The notes under the pieces are model-generated. The model did not search any database, was not told where the DNA came from, and saw only the letters and a list, made by a program, of their open reading frames with translations. A stretch of DNA of 64,000 bases from Micromonospora sp. LH3U1 (GTDB lineage Bacteria > Actinomycetota > Actinomycetes > Mycobacteriales > Micromonosporaceae): the NCBI RefSeq assembly GCF_028475105.1, contig NZ_CP116936.1, forward strand, positions 4,835,501 to 4,899,500, written 5' to 3'. This document shows, in pieces, positions 34,303 to 44,390 of the stretch. A program made the translations under genes and the position numbers. Every line of letters starts with the position of its first letter. Position 1 is the stretch's first letter.

Positions 34303-35484
34303 ATGGGAATCACCGCCCGTGGGGTCGGGCTGCTCGTCGCCGCCGTGGTGCTGCTGGGGGTGGGTTTCCGGTTCGCGTACCCCGAGTTGACGCTGCTCGG
34401 CGCGGCGGCCGGAGCGGCCGTCGGCTACGCCGCCCTTGTCGCGGCCTGGCGGCCCCGGCTGACGGTGACCCGCCGCGCCGACCCGGACCGGGTGGCGCGC
34501 GGCGAGCCGGCGAGCATGACGTTGACCGTGCGCAATGCCGGCCGGCTGCGGTCGGCGAACCTGCTGGCCGAGGACCGGTGCGGGGAGCGCAGCGTGCCGG
34601 TGCCGGTGCTGCGCCTTCGGCCCGGCCGGGACACCGAGGTCCGCTACGACGTTCCGACCCATCGTCGCGGGGTGGTGCCGGTCGGGCCGCTGCGGGTGAC
34701 CCGTCGCGACCCGCTGGGTTTGGTGGCGTTGGCCCGCCCGTACGGTGCGGCGGTGCCGGTCTGGGTGTACCCCCGGATCCACCCGCTGACGGCGGTGCCC
34801 ACCGGCGCGGGGCGCAGCCTCGACGGTCGGGTGGACGGGGTGCCCCACGGGTCGATCACGTTCGACTCGCTGCGGGAGTACGTGGTCGGCGACGAGTTGC
34901 GCCGGGTGCACTGGCGGACCAGCGCCCGGGTGGGTGAGCTGATGGTGCGGGAGAACGTGGACACCAGCCTGCCGCGCCTGGTCGTTCTGCTGGACAACCG
35001 CGCCGCCGCGCACCCGCAGCGGGTGGGTGGGGTGGCGGAGTCGTTCGAGTCGGCCTGCGAGGCGGCGGCGTCGATCGTCACCGCCGCGCACCGCGCGGAC
35101 CTGCCGGTGGTGTTGCTGTTCGCCGCCGCAGAGCCGGACCCGCCGGCCGGGGCACCCGGCGAGAAGGCGGACCTCGGGCCCGCGCTCGGGCCGCTGGACC
35201 GGCTCGCCGCCGCCGAACTGTCCGGCGACGCTGACGCGGTACGCGCGGCGACCACCCGGCTGCGGCAGGACCGGCTCGGCGACACGCTGATCTTCCTGAC
35301 CGGGCCAGGTGGTCGGGACGAGCTGGGCCACCTCGGGGCGCTGCGCGGGGCGTACCCGTCGGTGGTGGTCGGGGTGTTCGGCGCGGCCGAGCCGACGCCG
35401 CCGGGCGCGGCCGGCCTGGTGGTCGTCGACGCGGCGGACGGCGCGCAGTTCGCCGCCGAGTGGGACGGGGTCCGCCGGTGGTGA
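34303..35484 (+). CDS. DUF58 domain membrane protein
   Basis: 393 residues from ATG 34303; the upstream open frame overlaps moxR and is not used. Two membrane helices (about 5-45) precede a beta-rich domain and the DUF58 signature FDSLREYVVGDELRRVHWRTSARVG (about 187-211), which resembles a VWA-like fold. Normally works with MoxR. The stop overlaps the next gene's GTG by a few bases, making a moxR - DUF58 - tgpA operon. Confidence 0.92.
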   Translation: MGITARGVGLLVAAVVLLGVGFRFAYPELTLLGAAAGAAVGYAALVAAWRPRLTVTRRADPDRVARGEPASMTLTVRNAGRLRSANLLAEDRCGERSVPVPVLRLRPGRDTEVRYDVPTHRRGVVPVGPLRVTRRDPLGLVALARPYGAAVPVWVYPRIHPLTAVPTGAGRSLDGRVDGVPHGSITFDSLREYVVGDELRRVHWRTSARVGELMVRENVDTSLPRLVVLLDNRAAAHPQRVGGVAESFESACEAAASIVTAAHRADLPVVLLFAAAEPDPPAGAPGEKADLGPALGPLDRLAAAELSGDADAVRAATTRLRQDRLGDTLIFLTGPGGRDELGHLGALRGAYPSVVVGVFGAAEPTPPGAAGLVVVDAADGAQFAAEWDGVRRW

Positions 35485-37852
35485 CGCGCGCCGTGCGGGT
35501 GCTGCGGGTGGCGGTCGTTCCGCTGGCGCTGATCGGGCTGACCGCGCTCGCCGGGGTGGTGCTCGGCCGGGTGTACGCGGGCGACCTGCTGACCTGGCTG
35601 GTCATCGGCGCCGCGGCGGGTTCGGTGCTGGTCAGCGTGGCCATCCGGCGGCTGCCGTCCTGGCTGGTGGCGCCGGTGTCGGTCGCCGCGATGGCCGGCT
35701 GGACGCTCTGGTCGCTGCGGCTGGCCGCCACCCACGCGGAGCTACCGGGCGGCCTGCTGGAGGTCACGGCGGACGCCGCCCGCAACGGCATCCCCCGGCT
35801 GCTCACCGCGATGATCCCGGTGGAGCCCACACCGGACACGGTGCTGGTGCCCGTCGTCGCCGCCTGGCTGGCCGGGCTGGCCGGTGCGGAGGTGGCGCTG
35901 CGCGCCGGCCGGGTGCTGCTGGGCTACCTGCCGGCGGCGGGGCTCTACGCCGCCGCCCTCTACGTGGTCGGCCCGAACGCCGAACCGGCGGTCGGGGCGA
36001 CGCTGGCGTTCGTCGCGGTCGCGGCGGTCGGCCTGGCGACCCCGACCAGCGCGGCGCCGGCCAGCGGCGATCCGGGCACCGATCTGGCCCCCGGGTACGC
36101 GCGGCGGTGCGACTGCGGCTGGCCACCAGCGCGGCGCTCGGGGTGGCCCTGGTGGTCGGGCTTGTCGCACTGCTCGGCCCGGTCGTCGCCGATCAGGTCG
36201 ACGGCCGGCCGGTGGATCCGCGCCGGTACGTGGAACCGCCGCAGGTGCAGACACTCGACGAGAACCCGTTGATCCGCATCTCCGGCTGGGCGCTGCACCC
36301 GGAGCAGAAACTCCTCGACGTGAGCACGGAGCGTTCCGATGCCCCGGCGCCCGGCGGTGCCGCACCGAGCACAGAGCCGTCCACCGAGGGGAAACCGGCG
36401 ACGGACGGCGCCGGTGGCAGTGTGCGGATCCGGTTGGCGGTGCTCAGCGACTACGACGGGGTGACGTGGCGGGTCGGCGCGACGTACCGCAACGCTGGTC
36501 GGATCCTGCCGGCCGCCACGCCGCCCCGCGACAGCACGGTGGGGACGGTCCACCAGCAGATCACCGTGGCGGATCTGAGCGGTCGTCTCCTGCCCGCCGT
36601 GGCGACGCCCCGCGAGGTCAGTGGCGCGCGGGTGGCGTACGACCCGGCGAGCGGAACGCTCATCCGGCCGGAAGGGCTGACGCCGGGACTGCGGTACACG
36701 GTGACGTCGGGCGAGGAGCACCCGGACTCGAACCTGTTGGCCAGCGCGAACGTACCCGCCGGCGAGGAGGTGGCCCGGGTGCTGCGGGTCGCCGACGGGG
36801 TGCCCGACCCGATGCGCCGGCTGGCCGCGCAACTCGCGGAGGAGAACGGCGCCCCGTTCGCACGGGCTTTGGCGATCGAGCAGTTCCTGGCCGAGCACTA
36901 CCGGGTGGTGGCGGACGCGCCGAGCGGGCACGCGTACCCGAATCTGGGTTTCTTCCTCTTCGGACCCCGTGCCGGCGGCGGGCAGGAGGGCACCTCGGAG
37001 CAGTTCGCGGCGGCGTTCGCGGTGTTGGGCCGGCTCTCCGGGCTGCCGACCCGGGTGGTGGTGGGTTTCCGAGCCGGCGGGCAGGGGCCGGTCCTGGCCG
37101 GTGACGCGTACGCCTGGCCGGAGGTGCTCTTCGACGGGCTGGGTTGGGTGTCGTTCGACCCGCTGCCCCGCCCGAACGACGAGCCGAGGCCGGTGGAGGA
37201 GGATTTCCGCCCAACGCCGGAGGACCCTCCGCCCTCGGAGGCGCCGCCACCCACCGTGGAGCCGACCGCGTCGCCCGAGCCGGTCGCCGCCGCCGACGGG
37301 CCGCCCGGCCGTGGCGGGGTTTCCACGCCGGTGCTGGTCGCTGGCGGCAGTGGCGGCCTGCTGCTGCTGGTGGGGGCACTACTGCTCACCCTGGTGGCGA
37401 TGCGCCGCTCACTCACTCGCGCCCGACTCGTCCGGGGCGATCCCGGGCAGCGCATCGCCGGCGCCTGGCGGGAGGTCACCGACGCGCTGGGGCTGGCCGG
37501 CCGACCGGTCGGTGACGACCTGGCGGCCACCGAGGTGGCCGGGCACGCCCGCACGGCCCTCCGCGAAGCCCGAACGGGCACGACCGGCGACGGCACAACC
37601 GTCGACGGGCCGACCGTCGACGGGCCGACGGTCGACGAGCTGGCGGCCCTGCTCAACCAGGTGGGCTTCGCTCCGGGGGCGCCAACGGCCGACCAGGCGG
37701 CTCGCGCCGCCGAGGTGGCTACCGTCTGGGTAGCCACCCTGCGCTCCGCCCGCCCCTGGTGGCGCCGCCTGCTCTGGTCCATCCACCCAGCCCCCCTGCG
37801 CCGCGCCCGCCGGTCCTCCCGGACCCCCCGGACCCCCCGGACCCCGCAGTGA
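35478..37852 (+). CDS. TgpA-type transglutaminase-like membrane protein, frameshifted
   Basis: About 790 residues when read across one frameshift. The first frame (GTG 35478 onward) gives five or six membrane helices to about 36,093. The rest (VRAAVRLRLATSAALG..., from 36,095) is in another frame to TGA 37852. Adding one G to the GGG at 36,093-36,095 restores a continuous protein. The transglutaminase-like domain is at about 36,830-37,180: GTSEQFAAAFAVLGRLSGLP has Ser where enzymes have Cys, and DAYAWPEV has Tyr where they have His, so it is probably catalytically inactive. A late membrane helix and a DUF4129-like tail follow. The frameshift may be real or an assembly error. Confidence 0.8.
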
Positions 37853-37906
37853 TCAAGAGCTTTGCGTCATCTCCGGCCCCATTCCTGACGCAAACCTCTT
37901 GATCAC
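37849..37906. terminator. Bidirectional 20-bp inverted repeat between convergent genes
   Basis: GTGATCAAGAG-c-TTTGCGTCA is mirrored by TGACGCAAA-c-CTCTTGATCAC around an 18-base spacer. It starts at the tgpA stop and ends 19 bases before the stop of the opposing SDR gene, so it can serve both. The arms are unusually AT-rich for this genome. Confidence 0.75.
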
Positions 37907-37924
37907 CGAAGGCAGGTCCCGGGG

Positions 37925-38716
37925 TCAGGGGGTCAGGCGGCGGATGAGTTTTCGCATGCCCGCCTGCCAGCCGTCCGGGTCCTCGGCGCGGCGGCGCGCG
38001 TAGTCGGCGACCTCCGGGTGCGGCAGGATCAGGAAGCGTTCCTCGGCCAGGCCGGCGATGGCCGCGTCGGCGACCTGGTCCGGGGTGAGCACCGCACCGG
38101 ACGCGGCGATCACCCGCGCGCCGAGATGCCCCTCGACGATCCCGCCGGCGAGCATCGGGGTGTCGACCCCCTGCGGGCAGAGCGCGCTGACCCGGATGCC
38201 CCGGTCCCGGTAGGTGATGGCCAGCCACTCCGCGAACCCCACCGAGGCGTGCTTCGTCGCGGTGTACGCGGCGTCGCCCACCGCGGTCAGCACACCCGCC
38301 GCCGAGCAGGTGTGCAGCAGGTGGCCGCCGCCCCGGGCGAGCATTCCGGGCAGCACCGCCCGGGCCGAGTAGACGTGGGCGAGCACGTTGACCCGCCACG
38401 CCCGGTCCCAGCCGGCGTCGTCGACCTCCACTCCCCCGCCGGTGGTCACGCCCGCGTTGGCGCAGAACAGGTCGATGCGGCCGTACCGCTTTTCGGTGTC
38501 GGCGACCAGCGCCCGGACCTGCTCCTCGTCGGTGACGTCGAGGGCGGTGGCGTACGCGATCGGGCCGATGTCCTCGGCCACCGCGCGGGCCGCGTCGCCG
38601 TCCAGGTCGGCGACCACCACGGCGGTGGCCCCCTCGGTGGCGAACCTGCGCGACAGCGCGGCACCGATGCCACCGGCGCCTCCGGTGACCACCACGATCC
38701 GGTCGGTGAGGTTCAC
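37925..38716 (-). CDS. Short-chain dehydrogenase/reductase
   Basis: 263 residues from GTG 38716 (GTGA overlap with the upstream LLM gene). The NAD(P)-binding TGGAGGIG motif is at the N-terminus, followed by the NAG motif (CANAGVTTGGG), the catalytic Ser of the THTCSAAGVL-like strand and YTATKHA with the active-site Tyr and Lys. A classical SDR; substrate unknown. Co-translated with the F420-type oxidoreductase, which suggests a shared reductive pathway. Confidence 0.9.
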   Translation of the reverse strand: MNLTDRIVVVTGGAGGIGAALSRRFATEGATAVVVADLDGDAARAVAEDIGPIAYATALDVTDEEQVRALVADTEKRYGRIDLFCANAGVTTGGGVEVDDAGWDRAWRVNVLAHVYSARAVLPGMLARGGGHLLHTCSAAGVLTAVGDAAYTATKHASVGFAEWLAITYRDRGIRVSALCPQGVDTPMLAGGIVEGHLGARVIAASGAVLTPDQVADAAIAGLAEERFLILPHPEVADYARRRAEDPDGWQAGMRKLIRRLTP

Positions 38717-39714
38717 GCGGACGCTCCTACGGGGTTGACGCCCAACTGGGCGATGAGGGTTAGCAGCGCGGCAGCGCCGCCGGCGGTCACCTCCGGGGTC
38801 GGCAGCAGCGCGAAGATCGGCACGTCCACGCCCGCGTCGGCGTAGCGGCGCACCTCGGCGCGGCACCGCTCCGGCGTGCCGTGCAGCACCAGGGCGTCGA
38901 CCACCTCGTCGGGCACCGCCGCGCTGGCGCCGCGCCGATCACCGGCGGCCCAGGCCTGCCACATGGGCCCGAGCGTCTCGTCGCGGCCGAGCCAGCGGTG
39001 GAACTCGGCGTACGCGGGGACGGTGAGGTAGCTGGTGATGAGCCGGCGGCCCAACGCGCGGGCGTAGGCGGCGTCCTCGGTGGGGCAGACGAAGATCCGG
39101 GCGGCGACCTCGAAGCCGACGCGCCGTTCGCCCAACTCGCCGAGGGCGCGCGGCACGTCGTCCGCGCTGAGCCAGTTGAGGATGACCCCGTCGGCCTCCG
39201 CTCCGGCCAGCCGGAGCATCCCAGGGCGCAGCGCGGCGAGCAGGATCGGTGGCGGCACCTCCGGCGGTCGTTCCAGCGTGAACCGGCGCACCGTGAACGT
39301 GTCGTAGACCTCGTCGACCGTCTCGCCGTTCAGCGCGGCGCGCAGGAAACGCAGGACGTCGCGGGTGCGCCGGAACGGCTCGTCGAACGGCACGGCGTTC
39401 CAGTCCCGTACGAGCACCGGCGAGGACGCGCCGATGCCGAGCGAGAACCGGCCCGGGGCGGCCTCGGCCAGCGCCGCCGCGCTCATCGCCAGTAGCCCGG
39501 GGCCCCTGGTGAAGACCGGCGTGATCGCGGTGCCCAACCGCAGCCGGGGCTGCCAGGCCGCGGCGAGCGCCAGCGGGGTGAACGCGTCGGTCCCGGCGAC
39601 CTCGGACGACCAGACGTCGGTGAACCCGGCCCGGTCGAGGGCCGCGTAGGCCGCATCATGGTGGGCCAGTGCGATCCCGCCCAACGGCACAGTCATGCCC
39701 CATCGATTCGTCAC
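38713..39714 (-). CDS. LLM-class (probably F420-dependent) oxidoreductase
   Basis: About 333 residues from GTG 39714; ATG 39696 is an alternative and neither has a clear ribosome binding site. The luciferase-like TIM barrel pattern is clear (RWGMTVPLGG, FTDVWSSEVAGTDAFTPL, LRLGTAITPVFTRGP, GRFSLGIGASS, GADGVILNWL). Actinomycete members with this pattern usually use cofactor F420. The substrate is not evident. Confidence 0.88.
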   Translation of the reverse strand: MTNRWGMTVPLGGIALAHHDAAYAALDRAGFTDVWSSEVAGTDAFTPLALAAAWQPRLRLGTAITPVFTRGPGLLAMSAAALAEAAPGRFSLGIGASSPVLVRDWNAVPFDEPFRRTRDVLRFLRAALNGETVDEVYDTFTVRRFTLERPPEVPPPILLAALRPGMLRLAGAEADGVILNWLSADDVPRALGELGERRVGFEVAARIFVCPTEDAAYARALGRRLITSYLTVPAYAEFHRWLGRDETLGPMWQAWAAGDRRGASAAVPDEVVDALVLHGTPERCRAEVRRYADAGVDVPIFALLPTPEVTAGGAAALLTLIAQLGVNPVGASA

Positions 39715-39851
39715 CGGTCGATCGTGCCGGTTGACAGGGCGCGCGAGCAAGATCCCCGTACTAGGCAGAATCGCCGGTTTCCGGCCGTACGTGCGAGCGG
39801 AGGGTGCTACGACTGCGAGGTGGACCGGACCGACGGCGCAGGCCGCTGACC

Positions 39852-41072
39852 ATGGGTTCCAAGGTGGCGGGACACCTGGAGCCGGTCCCCGGGGCGGCCA
39901 CTCCCGGCAGGGCCACCTTCCTTGAGCTCTTCTTCGACCTGGTGTACGTCTTCGCGCTCACCCGGATCTCGGCACGCGCGTTCGAGGACCTGACCCACGA
40001 ACCGGGTCGGCAGCATGGCTGGGGAACGGTCACCGGCGGCGGTAAGACACTGCTGTTGCTGCTCGCACTCTGGGCGGTCTGGCAGGGCACCGCGTGGACG
40101 ACCAGCCGGTACGACCCGTACAAGGTGCCCCTGCAGACCGTGGTGATCACCGCGCTGGTGTGCAGCATGCTGATGGGGGTGGCGATCCCCCGGGCGTTCA
40201 GCGAGACCGCGCTGATGTTCGCGGTGGCGTACGTGGTCGCGCAGGTGACCCGGCCGCTGATCCTGTCGATCGCGCTGGGACCGCACCCGTACCGCCGGTT
40301 GAAGGTGCGCATGGCGGTGGTGTTCGCGGTCACCGGGGTTTTGTGGATCACTGGTGCGCTGTTGAGGACCAACGCGCAGGTGGTGCTCTGGACGGCGGCG
40401 CTGGCGCTCGAGTATCTGGCCGCCCGCTTCGGCTGGCCGGTGCCGGGGCTGGGCCGCTCGACGATCTCCAAGTGGGAGATCGCCGGGGAGCACCTGGCCG
40501 AGCGGTACCAGCAGTTCTTCCTCGTCGCGCTGGGCGAGACGATCCTCGTGGCGGGTTTCGCGTACAGCCAGGGACCGTACGAGTCGGGGCACGCCTGGGC
40601 GTTCTCGCTCGCGCTGGCCAACTCGATCATGCTGTGGCGGATCTACGTGCAGCGCGCCGGGCGGATCCTGGGCGAGGCGGTGATGAAGGCGCGACACCCC
40701 GCCAACATCGGCCGCTCGGCGGCCGACACCCACCTGGTGATGGTGGTCGGTCTCGCTTCCACCGCGATCGGTTACGAGCTGATCATCCAGCATCCGCTGG
40801 AACGGATCCCGGGGCCGTGGCTGGCCATGGTGCTCGGTGGCCCGGTCCTGTTCCTGGCCGGCCGGGCCCGCCTCGAGCGCGAGGTGTTCGCGCGGGTCTC
40901 CCGATCCCGGTGGATCGCCCTCCTGGTCCTGGCGGCGTCGGCGGTGCCGCTGCTGTTTCTGCCCGGTGTGGCCGCGACCGCTGTCGGGGTGCTGGTGTTG
41001 GCCGCGGTCGCGGTCGTCGACGCCCGTCGAGCACGGGGCGCCCCACCGGAGCCCGCCGCGCCGCCCTTCTGA
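39852..41072 (+). CDS. Low temperature requirement A (LtrA) family membrane protein
   Basis: 406 residues from ATG 39852 with about ten membrane helices. The LtrA signature FLELFFDLVYVFAL (about 22-36) and GERYQQFFLVALGET-like block (EHLAERYQQFFLVALGETIL) are present. The role is unclear in bacteria; first linked to cold growth in Listeria. Confidence 0.88.
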   Translation: MGSKVAGHLEPVPGAATPGRATFLELFFDLVYVFALTRISARAFEDLTHEPGRQHGWGTVTGGGKTLLLLLALWAVWQGTAWTTSRYDPYKVPLQTVVITALVCSMLMGVAIPRAFSETALMFAVAYVVAQVTRPLILSIALGPHPYRRLKVRMAVVFAVTGVLWITGALLRTNAQVVLWTAALALEYLAARFGWPVPGLGRSTISKWEIAGEHLAERYQQFFLVALGETILVAGFAYSQGPYESGHAWAFSLALANSIMLWRIYVQRAGRILGEAVMKARHPANIGRSAADTHLVMVVGLASTAIGYELIIQHPLERIPGPWLAMVLGGPVLFLAGRARLEREVFARVSRSRWIALLVLAASAVPLLFLPGVAATAVGVLVLAAVAVVDARRARGAPPEPAAPPF

Positions 41073-41123
41073 GACAACGACGCACGACGATGTGCTGCCC
41101 GCGCGGCCGGTTAGTCTCGGCGG

Positions 41124-41987
41124 GTGACCTTCTCGCTCGTCGCCCGCTCCGCCGACGGCCGCCTGCACGGCGTCGCCGTCGCCAGCAAGTTCCTCGCCGC
41201 CGGTGCGCTGGTGCCGGCCGCCGCCGCCGAGGTCGGCGCACTGGCCACCCAGGCGCACGTCAACCTCGCCTACCGTCCGCAGGGCCTCACCCTGCTGCGC
41301 ACCGGGGTGATCGCCGCCGACGTGGTGGCGGGGCTGATCGCCGCCGACCCTGAGCGGGAGCACCGCCAGCTCGGCGTCGTGGGAGCCGACGGTCCGGGCG
41401 CCAGTTGGACCGGGCCGGCCTGCCACCCGTGGGCCGGCGGACGGACCGGCGACGGCTGGGCCGCGCAGGGCAACGTACTCACCGGCCCGGAGGTCGTCGA
41501 CGCCCTCGGCGATGCCTGGCTGGCGGGGTCGGCGCTGCCGTTCGCCGAGCGGCTGGTCGCCGCGCTGCGGGCCGGCGACGAGGCCGGCGGCGACCGACGG
41601 GGCCGGCAGAGCGCCGGTCTGCTGGTGGTCGAGCGCGGCGGCGGGTATGGCGGCACCAGCGACGTGGTGGTCGACCTTCGCGTGGACGACCACCCGGATC
41701 CGGTCGCCGAACTGGGTCGCCTGCTCGCCGTGCACACCATGCTGTTCAGCCGGCCCGACCCGGCGACTCTGCTCGACCTGAGCGGCGCGGTCGCCGAGGA
41801 GGTGGCAGCGTTGCTCAGGGCGCTGGGCCATCCGGTGGCCGAAGAGGGGACGGAGGCGGCGTTGGTCTCCTGGGCCGGGCTGGAGAACCTGGAGGAGCGG
41901 CTGGTGCCGGGACGGATCGACCCCGTGGTGCTGACGCACCTGCGCGGCGTCGCCCCGCACGTCCCCGCACCCCGCTCCGCGAGCTGA
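41124..41987 (+). CDS. DUF1028 (Ntn-hydrolase-like) protein
   Basis: 287 residues, GTG start. The DUF1028 pattern is complete: MTFSLVARSADGRLHGVAVASKF, the ATQAHVN segment, GWAAQGNVL and RRGRQSAGLLVV. The family resembles Ntn hydrolases but its substrate is unknown. A C-terminal extension (about 225-287) is helical. Confidence 0.9.
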   Translation: MTFSLVARSADGRLHGVAVASKFLAAGALVPAAAAEVGALATQAHVNLAYRPQGLTLLRTGVIAADVVAGLIAADPEREHRQLGVVGADGPGASWTGPACHPWAGGRTGDGWAAQGNVLTGPEVVDALGDAWLAGSALPFAERLVAALRAGDEAGGDRRGRQSAGLLVVERGGGYGGTSDVVVDLRVDDHPDPVAELGRLLAVHTMLFSRPDPATLLDLSGAVAEEVAALLRALGHPVAEEGTEAALVSWAGLENLEERLVPGRIDPVVLTHLRGVAPHVPAPRSAS

Positions 41988-42008
41988 CCCGCCCGGGCCG
42001 GGCCTGGG

Positions 42009-42677
42009 TCAGCGGCCGAAGGTGAGCCAGCGGAAGCCGGCGGCGTCGATCGTGGCCCGTTCCGGTGCGGTCAGCGCCGTCCGCCCGGTGGTCTTGCGGA
42101 TCAGGGTCAGCCGGTCCCAGCCCAGGCCCGCCGGTGCCGGTCGCCCGCCGGTGAGCAGGTCGGCAGTCACCGTGGCCGCCTGCGGGGTGAGCCACGGCGG
42201 CCGGTCCAACGCGGCGGCGAGGTCCAGGCCGTGCACGCCCACCTCGAGGACCCGGGTCCGCAGGAACTCGGTGAGGCGCATCGCGTCGCCGTGCCGGGTC
42301 CGTACGACCCGGTCGGGCGGCGCGGCGGCGACCGCCGCGTCGGTGGCCCGCCAGGCCCGGTCCAACTCGGTTGCCAGCTCCGCGCGGTCCATCTGCCGGG
42401 CGTCGCGCCGGCCACCGGCGATCCGTTCGGCGTCGAGCTGCGGGGTGAACTTCGCGCTGTCGAAATAGCCGGCGGCGTCCACCTCCGCGTGTGGCGGGGC
42501 CGGCGCGGCGAGCATGTCGGGCAGCCGGCCGACCCCGGTGCGTACGTGCGCGATCAGCTCCCGGACGGTCCACGGCGGGCAGTCGGTGGGCCGGTCGAGG
42601 TCGGCGTCGACCAACTCGGCCAGGACCTCGGTGAGCTGTGCGCACTCGGCGGAGAACGCCGCGCGGACCGGGTTCAT
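42009..42677 (-). CDS. Maleylpyruvate isomerase-type (DinB-like) mycothiol-dependent enzyme
   Basis: 222 residues. The DinB/maleylpyruvate isomerase N-terminal pattern is visible: a helix with ELVDADLDRPTDCPPWTVRELIAHV, where the His binds metal, and a later RVLEVGVHGLDLA with another metal His. Family members use mycothiol, the actinomycete thiol, or act on small-molecule thiol adducts. The gene upstream on the same strand (PAP2) ends 8 bases before its start. Confidence 0.85.
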   Translation of the reverse strand: MNPVRAAFSAECAQLTEVLAELVDADLDRPTDCPPWTVRELIAHVRTGVGRLPDMLAAPAPPHAEVDAAGYFDSAKFTPQLDAERIAGGRRDARQMDRAELATELDRAWRATDAAVAAAPPDRVVRTRHGDAMRLTEFLRTRVLEVGVHGLDLAAALDRPPWLTPQAATVTADLLTGGRPAPAGLGWDRLTLIRKTTGRTALTAPERATIDAAGFRWLTFGR

Positions 42678-42684
42678 CGCCAGT

Positions 42685-43572
42685 TCAGCCCTTGACCCGG
42701 GGCACCAGCCGGTGCACGACGCTGAGCACCAGCGCCATCACCACCGCCATCGTGCCGGCGATCCCGGCGGCGCTGCCCGCGTACCCGGCGAACAGTGGCC
42801 GGCGGGCCAACTCGTCCGGCCCGGTGTCGCGCAGCTCGATCAGCCAGGCCAGGGACAGCCCGCAGGCGACCAGGGCGAGCACACCGCCCACCCCGAGCAC
42901 CAGCGCGGCGATCCGGTGCGCGTCGCCGGGCGCGACCTCGGCCTGCTCCCGTTGGGTGACGAGCAGGACCAGCCCGGCCAACGCCGCCCAGACCCCCACC
43001 ACCAGATACGCGGCGACCGCGTCGCTGGGCCGGTGCCAGCCGGCGGAGAGGGTGGCGACTCCGGCGGCGGCGGCGTAGCCGGCACCGATGAAGGCCCCGA
43101 CCGCTCGTACCTTGCGGGGCAGCACGAGCATCAGCGCGACGGCCACCGACGCGGCCACCGTGGCGTGCCCGCTGGGCAGGCTGTTGCCCACCCCGTCGCG
43201 CTCCGGGTCGAGACCGAAGTCGGGCCGACTCAGCCCATACTTCAGCAGCTGGGTCGTGACGTTCGCTCCGGCGATCAGCAGCGTCGCGGTGATGGCCAGG
43301 GCGATCCGTCCCCGGATCAGCGCGATGAACCCGATCGTCGCGGTGGCGGCCAGCAGGGAGACCACCGACATCGCGTTGAGGATCCGGTCGACGGGGCCGT
43401 CGATGGTGTCCTGCCCGATCCGGTTGCCGGTCAGGGCGACTGTGTCCACCCACTGGCCGATCTCGGAGTGCACGGCCACCCGCCACACGGCGAGGAAGGC
43501 GGCCGCCTGGACGAGGGCCAGTACAACCAACCAGACCGCGGTCCAACCCCGTGCCGTCGCGCGCATCCGCAC
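42685..43572 (-). CDS. PAP2-family phosphatase
   Basis: 295 residues with about six membrane helices. The three PAP2 motifs are present: KYGLSRPDF, SLPSGHAT and SAGWHRPSDAVA, giving the active-site Lys, Arg and two His. It likely dephosphorylates lipid phosphates such as phosphatidic acid or undecaprenyl pyrophosphate at the membrane. Start GTG 43572 or ATG 43566. Confidence 0.9.
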   Translation of the reverse strand: MRMRATARGWTAVWLVVLALVQAAAFLAVWRVAVHSEIGQWVDTVALTGNRIGQDTIDGPVDRILNAMSVVSLLAATATIGFIALIRGRIALAITATLLIAGANVTTQLLKYGLSRPDFGLDPERDGVGNSLPSGHATVAASVAVALMLVLPRKVRAVGAFIGAGYAAAAGVATLSAGWHRPSDAVAAYLVVGVWAALAGLVLLVTQREQAEVAPGDAHRIAALVLGVGGVLALVACGLSLAWLIELRDTGPDELARRPLFAGYAGSAAGIAGTMAVVMALVLSVVHRLVPRVKG

Positions 43573-43655
43573 ACCGTAGCGGCCTGTCTCAGCCAGCCGA
43601 CCGGTGGCCCGCCGTCAATGGCCGGTTAGGTTGTGCCGGAGGCGAGGAGGCGGTG

Positions 43656-44390
43656 GTGGGCGGAACACCGGAGCGCGACAGCGGCCAGGCCGAACCCGGC
43701 CCGGACCAGCGGACGGGCGCCGACCCGGGCCTCGGAGGGCCGGCGCGGGTCGAATCGCTGGCGGATCTTCTGGGCGGGCGACGCGGTGCCGTCGACGCCA
43801 CCCTGCCGCCGCTGGCGTTCGCGGCGGGCTGGTTGCTGGGCGGCGAGTCGCTGTGGGGTGGCGTCGGCGCGGCGCTGGCCGTGGGCGCGGTGGTGGCCGG
43901 CGTACGGCTGCGTCGGGGTGACCGGCCGCGTGCGGTGCTGATCGGGTTGTTGGCCGTCTGCGTCGCGGCGATCATCGCGGTGCGCACCGGCCGGGCTGAG
44001 AACTTCTTTCTGATCCAGCTGCTTTCCAATGCCGCCAGCGCCCTCGCGTGGACGGTCAGCATCGTGGTGCGTTGGCCGCTGCTCGGTGTGCTGGTCGGCG
44101 CGGTGCTGGGCCAACGCGCCCGGTGGCGGCGCGACCCGGCGCTGCTGCGCGGGTACGGCCGGGCCAGTTGGGTGTGGACGGCGACCTACCTGGTGCGGCT
44201 CGCGGTGTTCGTGCCGCTGTACGCCGGTGGGCAGGTGCTTGCGCTGGTGATTGCCCGGGTGGCCCTGACCTGGCCGCTGGTCGCCGCGGCGCTGGCACTG
44301 AGCTGGGTGGTGCTGCGGCGGTCGTTGCCGGTCGGGCACCCGGGTCTGCGTCATCCGGTCACCGTGGATCCGGCCGCACCGCAGCGCTGA
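43656..44390 (+). CDS. DUF3159 membrane protein
   Basis: About 244 residues from GTG 43656, five bases after GGAGG; a GTG at 43653 is also possible. The DUF3159 pattern (LADLLGGRRGAVDATLPPLAF, GRAENFFLIQLLSNAAS, RWPLLGVLVGAVLG) with five to six membrane helices is clear. Function unknown; common in actinobacteria. Confidence 0.88.
   Translation: MGGTPERDSGQAEPGPDQRTGADPGLGGPARVESLADLLGGRRGAVDATLPPLAFAAGWLLGGESLWGGVGAALAVGAVVAGVRLRRGDRPRAVLIGLLAVCVAAIIAVRTGRAENFFLIQLLSNAASALAWTVSIVVRWPLLGVLVGAVLGQRARWRRDPALLRGYGRASWVWTATYLVRLAVFVPLYAGGQVLALVIARVALTWPLVAAALALSWVVLRRSLPVGHPGLRHPVTVDPAAPQR

Noticed and set aside
39807..41960. 717-residue minus-strand frame across LtrA and DUF1028 genes
   Set aside because: Runs through two recognised plus-strand genes and their gap; composition Arg/Gln/His-rich, no family.
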